Positions 43,056 through 51,744 of a DNA stretch of 64,000 nt are shown here, one piece after another. The stretch is taken from the NCBI GenBank assembly GCA_039026235.1, contig JBCCMQ010000012.1, positions 1 through 64,000 on the forward strand. The letters are read 5' to 3'. Positions within the stretch are counted from its first letter, which is position 1. Every line of letters starts with the position of its first letter. Position numbers and translations under genes: made by a program. This DNA comes from JBCCMQ01 sp039026235. GTDB taxonomy: Bacteria; Pseudomonadota; Alphaproteobacteria; Rhodobacterales; Rhodobacteraceae. The notes under the pieces were generated by a model. It saw only the letters and a list, made by a program, of their open reading frames with translations. It made no database searches and was not told the DNA's origin.

Positions 43056-43856
43056 ATGACCGACACTTCATCTGCAACGCCGAAACCACCTTTGGGCATC
43101 GGCGCCATCATTTCAGAGAGTTTTTCGATCCTCTTTGGGAATTTTCTCAATGTACTGATCCTTGGTTTCCTGGGAACCTTCGCGGGTTTTTTGGTAAACG
43201 GCCTGTTGGTTGGTTTCGACGCCGCAGCGGGTCAGATTGACCCAACGCAACTGGAAGACCCCAGCGGTTTTGTTGTGGGTTCTGTCATTTCGGGGATTGT
43301 CACAATCGCCGCCTACAGTCTGATCATCGCGATGTTGGTCCAACTGGCTTATGATGCCAAACTGGGCCGTAAGGGGTCGCTTGGGGCCTACTTTAGTTCG
43401 GCCATACCAGCACTTTTTGCCATTGTGGTTTTGTCAGTCGTATTGACGATCCTCGCGATGATCGGGGCTATTGCAATAATCATTGGGGCCCTGTGGGTTT
43501 ACGCGGTCTTCTACGTGTTCGTGCCTGCTGCCGTCATCGAAAGAACAGGGTTCGGGTCCCTTGGGCGTAGTGCGACGCTGACAAAGGAATACCGTTGGCC
43601 AATTGTCGGACTGTTCGTCCTGATGGCGATTATCGTTCTCTTGGTGTCCTTCATACCCGGCTTCATCGGCGCTTTGATCTTTGGCTCGGTAGGAAGCGGC
43701 GGGGTCGGTGCCTTTATCGCAAGCGGTGTTGTCTTATCGCTTATTAACGGGCTGGCCTACGGGCTTTCCGGTATCGCGACCGCCCTGACCTACGCCCGCC
43801 TGCGCGAGATCAAAGAGGGCGTTGCCGTCGATCAGATCGCCGCGGTCTTCGACTAG
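43056..43856 (+). CDS. Polytopic membrane protein of unknown function (glycerophosphodiesterase membrane-domain-like)
   Basis: A 266-residue protein with about six long hydrophobic helices (for example NVLILGFLGTFAGFLVNGLL and ILAMIGAIAIIIGALWVYAV). GIGAIISESFSILFGNFLN near the start and the final ALTYARLREIKEGV resemble membrane domains attached to glycerophosphodiester phosphodiesterases and the related DUF-type families. The catalytic domain is absent. GAGCGGGAAC precedes the ATG. It lies 145 bases after the RDD gene and may be transcribed separately. Function not recognised. Confidence 0.75.
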   Translation: MTDTSSATPKPPLGIGAIISESFSILFGNFLNVLILGFLGTFAGFLVNGLLVGFDAAAGQIDPTQLEDPSGFVVGSVISGIVTIAAYSLIIAMLVQLAYDAKLGRKGSLGAYFSSAIPALFAIVVLSVVLTILAMIGAIAIIIGALWVYAVFYVFVPAAVIERTGFGSLGRSATLTKEYRWPIVGLFVLMAIIVLLVSFIPGFIGALIFGSVGSGGVGAFIASGVVLSLINGLAYGLSGIATALTYARLREIKEGVAVDQIAAVFD

Positions 43857-44457
43857 CCCGCGCTGGATTTACGGGCCAGTCGGCGTACCCAAACCAGTCT
43901 CTGGCCTGAAAAAGGCTTCGTGATCTTAGTCGTTCCAATGGGCGGACCGGATGTCTTGGCCAAAACACCCCGTCTGCCAGAAGGGGCCACGACGGACGCT
44001 ACTGTTGTGCATGTCTAGTTAGTCATAGCGGGCCCAGCGCAGAGCGGCGCGCATCGACAAACGTTAACCGCGCACTTTGAAGACAACATCACGTTGAGCG
44101 TTCAACAACACCAGTGGCCAGTCGTTGCGCCCTTTTTCAAGATGCATTGTTGCAGTCAGTCGTTACATCCGAACGTGCGAGACGTTTGAAATATGTGCGA
44201 GATCGTTCCAGCCACGACCGATGGAGCAAAGCAGGTCGCGCAGTAGAATGTGACGGTCAGCCCAGACGCCGATGGCGACCGCATTCCCCAATTCTGCTAC
44301 CTTAGCCGCCACGATCGAAAACGGCTCAGGGAAGCCTTCGTCTTTGGGGCTCTGCGGTTCGTGAAAAGATCACTGTCTGCCACCCAAATCACATCCACGC
44401 CGACAAGACCCCGGCCAACCCTGTGGCGTATTCGCTAATCGGCGGTATCTTCGCTGA
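43857..44457. other. Gene-poor region with possible decayed coding sequence
   Basis: About 600 bases with no intact gene. Near its right end, a plus-strand frame reads IHADKTPANPVAYSL, then IGGIFAELLGVG, which looks natural but shifts out of frame against the relic that follows. Confidence 0.35.
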
Positions 44458-44634
44458 ATTGCTGGGTGTCGGAAGGAGCGTCAGCACCGTCCTGACCACT
44501 TTTGGGATCTTCCGGAAATTAAGATCGACGACGAGGTTTCTGTGCGCAACGCAGAAGCCATTTACTTGGCCTGCAAAGTAAGAGCCCTGATTTCCAAGCA
44601 TGAAGCAAGCTATGCGAAACTGACCGGGTGCTAA
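44458..44634 (+). pseudogene. Relic of an unknown gene, C-terminal fragment
   Basis: An open frame of 58 codons without a start codon reads FWDLPEIKIDDEVSVRNAEA, then IYLACKVRALISKHEASYAK, and ends LTGC. The composition is protein-like rather than GC-rich noise. A different frame immediately upstream is also protein-like, consistent with a frameshifted, decayed gene. The family was not recognised. Confidence 0.35.
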
Positions 44635-44694
44635 GGTACCCTCAGAAAGTATCGGCCTGGACGGCAGCGTGATCCCTCTGATCGCAAAGAAAGA

Positions 44695-45153
44695 CTATTT
44701 TCCGGACATAAACGGAGCGTCTCCGGCTTCGATGACGTCAAGCAGCGATCCCAATTGGGTGACTTGGTTCGGAGAAAGATCCATCAGGTGCGGGGCCGCA
44801 GCCGCCTGAACGATGTCGGGTACCTTCTGGCAAAGGTCCTCTCCCTTTTCGGTAACACCGAGCGCGGTCGCACGTCCGTCCGACAGGCTTTTGGTGCGCG
44901 CCAGCACGCCATCTCGCTCTAGCTGCGAAACAATTCGCGAGACTGCCGTACGCTCCATCTCGATGTGGCGCGCGACCTGGGTCACCGTGGACTTCCCGTC
45001 AAATCGAACAGACGCCAGAACAATCCATGACATACGGGTCAGGCCCTGGGGTTCAAGCGCTTGGTCCACGGCGAACTGCAAGATCGTGGCGGCGCGCGTC
45101 AGCTTGTACCCCAGGCCCGACTTAAAGTCGTATTTCGACAGGACTTGGTCCAT
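44695..45153 (-). CDS. MarR-family regulator of the TRAP/reductive dehalogenase operon
   Basis: 152 residues from the ATG at 45153, chosen for CGAGGTGAA upstream; a longer frame from 45216 would run through one of the operator-like repeats. The winged helix comprises LTRMSWIVLASVRFDG, recognition helix HIEMERTAVSRIVSQLERDG and wing KSLSDGRATALGVTEKG. MarR proteins near aromatic-acid pathways commonly act as repressors released by the substrate or its CoA ester. It is transcribed away from dctP, with two inverted repeats sharing GTGC/GCAC arms in the 175-base gap. It is therefore the likely regulator of uptake and dehalogenation. Confidence 0.92.
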   Translation of the reverse strand: MDQVLSKYDFKSGLGYKLTRAATILQFAVDQALEPQGLTRMSWIVLASVRFDGKSTVTQVARHIEMERTAVSRIVSQLERDGVLARTKSLSDGRATALGVTEKGEDLCQKVPDIVQAAAAPHLMDLSPNQVTQLGSLLDVIEAGDAPFMSGK

Positions 45154-45171
45154 TTCACCTCGACGATTTAC

Positions 45172-45184
45172 GTGCAAAAAGCAC
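45172..45184. promoter_or_regulatory. Operator-like inverted repeat near the marR start
   Basis: GTGCAAAAAGCAC has perfect 4-base arms, 19 bases upstream of the marR start codon. It shares GTGC/GCAC arms with the longer palindrome at 45266-45282, suggesting two binding sites for the same MarR dimer. Confidence 0.5.
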
Positions 45185-45265
45185 TTATATGATCTCAGAA
45201 AGTCGCCGACACACAACAGAAAAAGCTGAATTCATCGTCTTTGGGCAGAGTTTTTCAAAAATAGT

Positions 45266-45282
45266 GCGTGCATTTTGCACGC
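45266..45282. promoter_or_regulatory. Operator-like palindrome upstream of dctP
   Basis: GCGTGCATTTTGCACGC is a perfect inverted repeat (7-base arms, 3-base centre), 46 bases before the dctP start. The TGCA-type arms are common in operators of MarR regulators of aromatic-acid genes. Confidence 0.6.
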
Positions 45283-45328
45283 AAAAGTGTTGGTCTTTGA
45301 CTGCCACAAACGTTCGAGGGAGGAACGC

Positions 45329-46249
45329 ATGAAGCGAACGAGGATCCTGGCCGCTATTCTGGCCGCATTCACGGCAACATCCGCGTGGGCCGAAGAACTG
45401 AAGCTTGCAAGCTTCGTACCGCCCGGACATCCCATGGATCAGACGGTCATGACGCCCATGGCCGAGGCTTTCAATGCCGCGACGGGCGGCTCAACCACGA
45501 TTAAGGTCTTTCCGGCAGGCGAACTCGGAAAGGGCCCACAACAACAATACAAGCGCATTGCCACCGGCGTCGCGGAAATCGCCTTTATCCTGCCCGGCTT
45601 TACCGAACAGCTGTTTCCGGTGCTTACCGGCTATGAAACCCCGGGCCTCTATCCGGACGGCGAAAGCGCCACCAAGGCCATGTGGGAGAACATGGATGAG
45701 ATCAATTCCGAGGTGAAAGAAGGTGTTCCGCTGGCGGTCTGGTCAAACAATCCAACTATCCTGATCACCAAGGACAAGGCCGTGCGCGCACCTGCGGATC
45801 TGGAGGGCATGAAGATCCGCGTGGCCAATTCGAAGACGGCCAAAGTCATCGAAGCCTGGGGCGGGGTTCCGGTGAACATGCCGCCCACCGAGGCGTATCA
45901 AGCCCTGAGTACCGGCACGGTTGACGGGATCTATATCGACCCGGCGGCATTCCGTGCCTACAAGCTGCACGAAGTGACGGACTATGCCACGGTCAATGTT
46001 CCGGGCTCGGTTTCCAGCTTTCTGATCGCGATCAACAACGCAAGCTATGACGGGCTAACCGATGCGGAAAAGCAGGCTCTGGCTGACGCATCGGGCGAAG
46101 CGCTGAGCCTCAAAGCGTCGAACGCGTTCAAGAAAGCCGGGCAAACCGGCCTTGATCTGGCGGCTGAAGGCGGTGTTGAACTCGTGACGCTGACCGATGA
46201 TGAGGTCAACGCCTTTCACGCGTTGTCTCCGTTCGGGGCGACAAACTAA
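45329..46249 (+). CDS. dctP: TRAP transporter DctP-type periplasmic binding protein
   Basis: 306 residues from the ATG at 45329 (GGGAGGAACGC upstream) with a signal peptide ending SAWAEELK. DctP features include LASFVPPGHPMDQTVMTPMA, then FPAGELGKGPQQQYKRIATG, and DLEGMKIRVANSKTAKVIEA with the conserved arginine that binds the ligand carboxylate. This points to an organic acid substrate. It is the first gene of dctPQM-rdhA, so the ligand is probably the halogenated acid processed by the dehalogenase or a related aromatic acid. Expression is probably controlled by the divergent MarR protein. Confidence 0.95.
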   Translation: MKRTRILAAILAAFTATSAWAEELKLASFVPPGHPMDQTVMTPMAEAFNAATGGSTTIKVFPAGELGKGPQQQYKRIATGVAEIAFILPGFTEQLFPVLTGYETPGLYPDGESATKAMWENMDEINSEVKEGVPLAVWSNNPTILITKDKAVRAPADLEGMKIRVANSKTAKVIEAWGGVPVNMPPTEAYQALSTGTVDGIYIDPAAFRAYKLHEVTDYATVNVPGSVSSFLIAINNASYDGLTDAEKQALADASGEALSLKASNAFKKAGQTGLDLAAEGGVELVTLTDDEVNAFHALSPFGATN

Positions 46250-46267
46250 GCCTCGGACTTGGGGAGG

Positions 46268-46735
46268 ATGCGGTCGCTTCTCACGCTCGCGGCAATCGGC
46301 TTCGGCGGCACATCGGTCGTACTGCTGATGGTTGTGTCGGTAGTCGATTCCGCGAGCCGTGCGATTGGCAGTCCGATACTGGGCGCTAAGGAGGTGAGCG
46401 AGGCTTTGTTGGTGCTTTGCGTAGGCGCCGCTGTACCGATGTCGATCCTCGGGGGGCGGTCGGTCACCATTGATGGGCTGGTGGCGCAATTCCCGACGCG
46501 CGTCGGTGTCGCGGTGACCTGGGCGGGTGTCGCATTGTCTGTGTTGGCCATAGCGGTACTGGCTTGGCGTTTGGTTGGGGCAAGTGGTGATGCGCGTGAT
46601 TTCCAAGAGGCCTCACCGCTTCTTCAAATCCCTTATGCGCCACTTTACCTCTATCTTTCTTGCGCCCACGCCATGGCGGCTGTGGCCTTTCTAATCCATG
46701 CGTTCTTTCCGGTAGCCAAAGTCGAAGAACACTGA
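46268..46735 (+). CDS. dctQ: TRAP transporter small permease DctQ
   Basis: About 155 residues with four helices: LLTLAAIGFGGTSVVLLMVV, EALLVLCVGAAVPMSIL, TWAGVALSVLAIAVLAW and YLYLSCAHAMAAVAFLIHAF. The helix-1 to helix-2 loop with GSPILGAKEVSEAL is typical of DctQ. The start is ambiguous: ATG 46268 directly abuts GGGGAGG, which is too close to be ideal, and a TTG lies at 46259. Its stop overlaps the dctM start (TGATG). Confidence 0.9.
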   Translation: MRSLLTLAAIGFGGTSVVLLMVVSVVDSASRAIGSPILGAKEVSEALLVLCVGAAVPMSILGGRSVTIDGLVAQFPTRVGVAVTWAGVALSVLAIAVLAWRLVGASGDARDFQEASPLLQIPYAPLYLYLSCAHAMAAVAFLIHAFFPVAKVEEH

Positions 46736-48039
46736 TGGAACACGCTTTCGGCCTTTTGGGCTTTGCCGTCCTGCTCACACTGATTTTCCTGCGGGTCCCG
46801 GTTGGGATCTCGATGCTTGTTGTGGGCGTCGTGGGCACGGCCCAGTTGACGTCGCTGAATGGTGCGCTGAATTCGATGACCGGCCAGGTCTTTGCGATCA
46901 CCACGACCTATAGCCTATCGGTGCTGCCCCTTTTCATTTTCATGGGAAATCTTGCGACCAAGGCCCGGCTGAGCCGCGATCTTTATGACGCGGCCTTCGT
47001 TCTGATCGGTCACGTGCGGGGCGGTCTGGCAAGTGCCACGGTTGTCGGCTGCGCGGGCTTCGCCGCACTCTCAGGCTCTTCCATCGCGTCGGCGTCAACC
47101 ATGGGGCGCGTGTCTTATCCCGAGATGAAGCGCCGTGACTATGACGCGGGGCTTGCGACAGGAACCATTGCGGCAGGTGGGACACTCGGCATCCTTCTGC
47201 CGCCGTCGACCGGCTTTGTCCTTTACGCCATCCTGACCGAAGAAAGCATCGGGCGGCTGTTCATGGCCGGTATTATGCCGGGGCTGCTGCTGACCGGGCT
47301 CTTTCTGCTGACTATTTCCATCCTGGTCTGGCTTGCGCCCGAGAAGGGCGGCGGCGCGGCAGTGGCGGAACCGGATACATCCAAGCGTGCTGTTCTGATG
47401 GGTGCATTCCCGATTGCGGGCATCATCCTTTGTACGATTGGCGGCATATACATAGGTTTTTTTACCCCGGTCGAAGCGGCCGGCGCCGGTGCGGCCCTGA
47501 CGCTGTTGGTGGCACTGTTGCGGCGCCAGCTGGACTGGCGCGGCCTTGTTGAGGTTCTGTCAGACACGCTTGAGACCACGGGCCTTTGCTTTCTCATCCT
47601 TATCGGCGCGATGGTTTTTGCCCCCTTTGTCGCGCTATCCGGCCTGCCTGCGACCGTGGCCGAAACAGTCACGGGGCTCAGCTCGAACCCCTACCTCGTC
47701 ATGATCGCCATCCTGCTGACCTATGCGGTGCTGGGCATGGTGATCGAAGGGCTTTCGCTCATGGTCATCACGCTGCCGATCATTTTCCCGGTTGTGATCG
47801 GCCTGGGCTTTGACCCGATCTGGTTCGGTGTGATCATGGTCCTCGTCTTGGAAATGGGGCTGATAAGCCCGCCGGTCGGCGTGAACTGCTTTGTGGTGAA
47901 ATCCGTGGCGCCCGATGTTCCGCTCGGTCAGATTTTTCGGGGTGTTCTCCCATTCTGGGCGGCCATGGGCTGCTGCATTGCGCTTCTTCTGGTTTTCCCG
48001 CAGATCGCGCTGATCATTCCCAATGCCATGTTCGGTTAG
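46735..48039 (+). CDS. dctM: TRAP transporter large permease DctM
   Basis: 434 residues with about 12 helices. Signature segments include ALSGSSIASASTMGRVSYPE, then IAAGGTLGILLPPSTGFVLY and VLEMGLISPPVGVNCFVVKS. This is the driving subunit of a DctPQM secondary transporter for organic acids. The ATG overlaps the dctQ stop, and the dehalogenase gene begins nine bases after its own stop, so transport and dehalogenation are co-expressed. Confidence 0.96.
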   Translation: MEHAFGLLGFAVLLTLIFLRVPVGISMLVVGVVGTAQLTSLNGALNSMTGQVFAITTTYSLSVLPLFIFMGNLATKARLSRDLYDAAFVLIGHVRGGLASATVVGCAGFAALSGSSIASASTMGRVSYPEMKRRDYDAGLATGTIAAGGTLGILLPPSTGFVLYAILTEESIGRLFMAGIMPGLLLTGLFLLTISILVWLAPEKGGGAAVAEPDTSKRAVLMGAFPIAGIILCTIGGIYIGFFTPVEAAGAGAALTLLVALLRRQLDWRGLVEVLSDTLETTGLCFLILIGAMVFAPFVALSGLPATVAETVTGLSSNPYLVMIAILLTYAVLGMVIEGLSLMVITLPIIFPVVIGLGFDPIWFGVIMVLVLEMGLISPPVGVNCFVVKSVAPDVPLGQIFRGVLPFWAAMGCCIALLLVFPQIALIIPNAMFG

Positions 48040-48047
48040 GTGCCCCG

Positions 48048-51000
48048 ATGACCTCTCGCTTTTTTTCTTCCAAGGACCGCGCCTTTCATCGGGGGCCCTA
48101 TCCGACCGAACTTTTGGCAAGGGGCACGATGCCGGATCTGGCGCAGATTCCCGCTGCCGCACAGTTGACATATCAGCGCGACAGCGACCCGCGGTCGGTC
48201 ATCAACGCGATGCGCGAACATCAGGCCATGCTGGATGCGATCAGGGACGGTCTGATCAATAAAGCCGTGGCCGAGGCGCCGACAGATCCGGTTGAGCGGG
48301 CCAATCATCTGAAAGCTTTTGGATATTTCGCCGATGCAGCGCTCGTCGGGGCCTGCGAACTGCCGACTAAGGCGTTGCTGCCGCAGCCGTATGCAAATCC
48401 GGATGTCGACCGGTTGGCCCATGATCTCAAGACGCGCCAGACCAAGACACTAGCTGCCGGGATCGACCTCATCATGGCGGGATTGAAGGAAGCGATGGAA
48501 GCGCCACCCACCGGCATTGACGATCATACCCACTGCCTTGTCTTGCTTTATGAGAACCCGCGCACGCCCGAACCCGATGAGGCCGGATGCGCCTGGATAC
48601 AGGACGCCGAGGCACACCGTGCCGGGCTTTTGGCGGCCGAGACCGCTGTGGTTCTGTCAAATTACCTGCGCACACTGGGCTATGATGCGCGCGGACATAC
48701 CGTATCTAGCAGCGATGTAGATCTGAACATGCTGGCGGTGGCGGCGGGCCTTGCGACCGTTGAAGATGGCGCGCTGCACCACCCGTACATTGGCACGCGC
48801 TTTGGGCTGGCGGCCGTCACGACCACATTTGAGATCGCACCGGATAAGCCCCTCAAACCCATGGCCAATCAGCCGAATTCTGCCTTTGGTACATCGTGGC
48901 GGCTTGGAACGGCGGCGGTCAAGAACGCCATGAACGCAGTGCCCTACGCCAAGCGGCGCTTTGTCGACGGCGCCCATCCGTTCGAGCGCCTGAAGCGCGT
49001 TGATGTGCCTACAACCTATATGGACGAACCGAACATCCCGCGCGTGCCGAAGCGCACCGACATGTTTGCACGGGCCCAATTTGGTGACATGGGCAAGAAG
49101 GTGCAGGATGCGTCAAAAGGCGGGCGGCACGTCACCAAAGCCGCGCCTTCGATGGCCCAGCGCCGGGCGCTTGGCGCGTTCGTTCTTTTGCAGGATGGCG
49201 AGCCAGAACCGGGACAGGCCGCGATGTCCCCGTCAGAAACGGCAGAATTGATCAAAGCGACCTGCTATTGGCTTGGCGTCGACGCCGTCGGAATATCGCG
49301 GTGCCCCCCGTGGTCCTGGTATAGCCACGACGCGCGTGGCGACGTGATCGACCCGCCCCACGATCAGGCCATCAGCATGGTCATAGATCAGGGCTACGAG
49401 ACGATGGAGGGTTCGTCCGGCGACGATTGGATCGCGGTGGCCCAATCCATGCGCGCCTACCTTAGATTTTCGCTTCTTGGCGGCGTGATTGCCAAGCAAA
49501 TCCGCAACCTGGGCTATAGCGCAAAGGCGCATACCGTCATCGACGGTGATGTCTTGCAGCCGCCGCTCTTGCTGCTGTCTGGCCTCGGCGAGGTCAGCAG
49601 GATCGGAGAGGTCATCCTGAACCCGTATCTGGGTCCGCGCCTGAAGTCCGGCGTTGTCACGACGGACCTTCCGCTTGCGCATGACAAGCCGATTGACTTC
49701 GGGCTGCAGACCTTCTGCGAAAGCTGCAACAAATGCGCGCGCGAATGCCCATCTGGCGCGATCACCGCCGGGCCCAAGAAGATGTTCAACGGCTATGAGA
49801 TCTGGAAGTCCGACAGCCAGAAGTGCACGACCTACCGGCTGACCAACATGGGCGGCGCCATGTGCGGTCGCTGCATGAAAACCTGTCCCTGGAACCTGGA
49901 AGGCATCTTCAAGGAAAAGCCGTTCCGCTGGGCCGCGATGAATGTACCGAAGCTCGCACCGGCGTTGGCCAAGCTCGACGACGTTGTTGGCAACGGGTCT
50001 TTGAACCCGGTGAAGAAGTGGTGGTGGGATCTGGAACTTGAAGAAGACGGCGGCTACCGCCCCACGAAATCCCCGGTGAACCTGCGCTCTCTCCAACCTG
50101 AACTTGACCTCAAGCCCGAAGATCAGACAATGGCGGCTTACCCGGCGCCGCTGGCACCGCATCCCCATCCTTATCCATACCCGATGGACCGGGAAAAAGG
50201 CATCGAGGCCTACGAGGCGATGGTGTCGGTCGAAGACTACAAAGCGCGCCTTGCACGCGGCGATGCGACCGTGCTGCACCGCGCGCGCAATGACGAAGAC
50301 AGTCCCGTTATCCCGGCCATCGTTACGCTGGCCGAGGAAACGGCAAGGGGTGTGATGAAGTATGAGCTCAAGGCCGCATCGGGCGAAGATCTTCCCGCCT
50401 GGGAAGCCGGTGCGCATCTCGACATCGTCGTCGCGCCAGAGTTTCTTCGCCAATACTCGATGTGCGGTGACCCGGCGAACCGCTCAACATACCAGATCGC
50501 TGTTCTGCGCGAAGACGAAGGCCGGGGTGGGTCAAAGCTGATGCACCGGATTTTTTCCGAAGAACGCCGGGTGTTCATATCTCCACCGATAAACCACTTT
50601 CCGCTGGATCATTCAGCGACAAGGACGTTCTTGATGGGGGGCGGCATTGGCATTACGCCGATGATTGCCATGGCGCACGAGTTGCACGCAAAGGGTGCGG
50701 CCTTTGAATTTCACTACTCGGGCCGGTCCCGAGACCGTATGGGACTTCTCGACGACATCGCGGCTTTCGACTGGGCAGAGCGTGTCAAGCTGCATGTGTC
50801 CGATGAGGGTTCACGGGCCGATCTTGATGCCATCTTTACGGGCTATAAGCCCGGTTGGCACGCCTACACCTGTGGTGCGGATCGATACATGTCGAGCGTT
50901 ATGGACGCTGCCGAGCGCGCCGGCTTTCCCGATGATGCGCGCCACCTCGAGTATTTTTCGGTGCCGGAAGAGCCCGAGTACGAAAACCACCCGTTCACTC

Positions 51001-51254
51001 TCCGTCTTACACGCACCGGAACCGAAATTGTCGTCCCATCGGACAAGACAGCCGCCGACGTGTTGATCGCCGAGGGCGTCGACGTTGACGTCAAATGCAG
51101 CGACGGCTTGTGCGGAGTATGTAAGTGCGGCGTGATCTCCGGCGAAGTCGAACACCGCGACTTCGTCCTTTCCAAATCCCAGCAGGCCTCGAACATGATC
51201 CTCTGCCGTTCTCGCGCCAAAGTGTCGGAAGGCGTGGTTGAAGTCGATCTGTAG
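48048..51254 (+). CDS. rdhA: Self-sufficient reductive dehalogenase fused to flavin/2Fe-2S reductase (NpRdhA/BhbA type)
   Basis: 1068 residues with no Tat signal, hence cytoplasmic. The N-terminal half (1-350) resembles the degenerate partner domain of cobalamin-dependent dehalogenases. The catalytic RdhA part (about 380-620) has Y450, K493 and R531 where NpRdhA has its Tyr-Lys-Arg active-site set, and two 4Fe-4S motifs: C557, C560, C563, C567 and C593, C606, C609, C613. After a linker comes a phthalate-dioxygenase-reductase-like module with R801-QYS for flavin, GGGIGITPM (864-872) for NAD(P)H and a C-terminal 2Fe-2S site (C1017, C1022, C1025, C1053). Known relatives (Nitratireductor NpRdhA, Comamonas BhbA) remove halogen from hydroxybenzoates using B12 and NAD(P)H. 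Halogenated phenolic acid is the likely substrate; residue equivalences were assigned by eye. Confidence 0.93.
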   Translation: MTSRFFSSKDRAFHRGPYPTELLARGTMPDLAQIPAAAQLTYQRDSDPRSVINAMREHQAMLDAIRDGLINKAVAEAPTDPVERANHLKAFGYFADAALVGACELPTKALLPQPYANPDVDRLAHDLKTRQTKTLAAGIDLIMAGLKEAMEAPPTGIDDHTHCLVLLYENPRTPEPDEAGCAWIQDAEAHRAGLLAAETAVVLSNYLRTLGYDARGHTVSSSDVDLNMLAVAAGLATVEDGALHHPYIGTRFGLAAVTTTFEIAPDKPLKPMANQPNSAFGTSWRLGTAAVKNAMNAVPYAKRRFVDGAHPFERLKRVDVPTTYMDEPNIPRVPKRTDMFARAQFGDMGKKVQDASKGGRHVTKAAPSMAQRRALGAFVLLQDGEPEPGQAAMSPSETAELIKATCYWLGVDAVGISRCPPWSWYSHDARGDVIDPPHDQAISMVIDQGYETMEGSSGDDWIAVAQSMRAYLRFSLLGGVIAKQIRNLGYSAKAHTVIDGDVLQPPLLLLSGLGEVSRIGEVILNPYLGPRLKSGVVTTDLPLAHDKPIDFGLQTFCESCNKCARECPSGAITAGPKKMFNGYEIWKSDSQKCTTYRLTNMGGAMCGRCMKTCPWNLEGIFKEKPFRWAAMNVPKLAPALAKLDDVVGNGSLNPVKKWWWDLELEEDGGYRPTKSPVNLRSLQPELDLKPEDQTMAAYPAPLAPHPHPYPYPMDREKGIEAYEAMVSVEDYKARLARGDATVLHRARNDEDSPVIPAIVTLAEETARGVMKYELKAASGEDLPAWEAGAHLDIVVAPEFLRQYSMCGDPANRSTYQIAVLREDEGRGGSKLMHRIFSEERRVFISPPINHFPLDHSATRTFLMGGGIGITPMIAMAHELHAKGAAFEFHYSGRSRDRMGLLDDIAAFDWAERVKLHVSDEGSRADLDAIFTGYKPGWHAYTCGADRYMSSVMDAAERAGFPDDARHLEYFSVPEEPEYENHPFTLRLTRTGTEIVVPSDKTAADVLIAEGVDVDVKCSDGLCGVCKCGVISGEVEHRDFVLSKSQQASNMILCRSRAKVSEGVVEVDL

Positions 51255-51744
51255 CTGCAGGTCGCGTGGCACCTAAACCGCGGTCTAATTTTAAGGGCAG
51301 ACCATACTCGTTTGAAGTCAATTAGGCGTGGGTAGTCGTCTGGGTCGGCTAGATCCAGCCCGGCAACTTTGCCTAAATTTGTTTAATTTGTTGAGGGTTC
51401 TGCTTGCCTGCGCGCGTTCGGGCATTCCCTAAGTTCTATGCATCAGATCAGGTAACGGCGCATTTGCGACGTGATCGCACTCGATGTTCCCGATGTCAGA
51501 TGCGGCGGCCTGATTGACCGGATTTGCTGGGTCACTGGCCCTGCCACAAGCACGTCGGTTAATCGCGCAAACGCCCTGGCCAAGGCGGGCCACTTTCAGC
51601 CTAAGGCTCTGCAAACCCTCATTGTCGGCGACATCGGATCCATCGTCCATTGCTGTACGCAAAGGTGATGCGAACACGCCTACATATGTCGCCAAGTGCC
51701 GGCACGATGTGGGGCTTCACAGTCAATCCCGAGGCGGACGTCCA
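51255..51744. other. Intergenic region between rdhA and the phosphoramidate operon
   Basis: About 490 bases between convergent transcription units. Two short opposing frames (near 51430-51690) have no recognisable features. No clear terminator hairpin with a T-run was found. Confidence 0.4.

Noticed and set aside
49233..50453. A 406-codon open frame antisense to the reductive dehalogenase gene
   Set aside because: The opposite strand encodes complete Fe-S and flavin motifs; the antisense frame has none and is a codon-bias shadow.
51429..51695. An 88-codon minus-strand frame between rdhA and the phosphoramidate operon
   Set aside because: No domain or good ribosome binding site, and a similarly open frame exists on the opposite strand.
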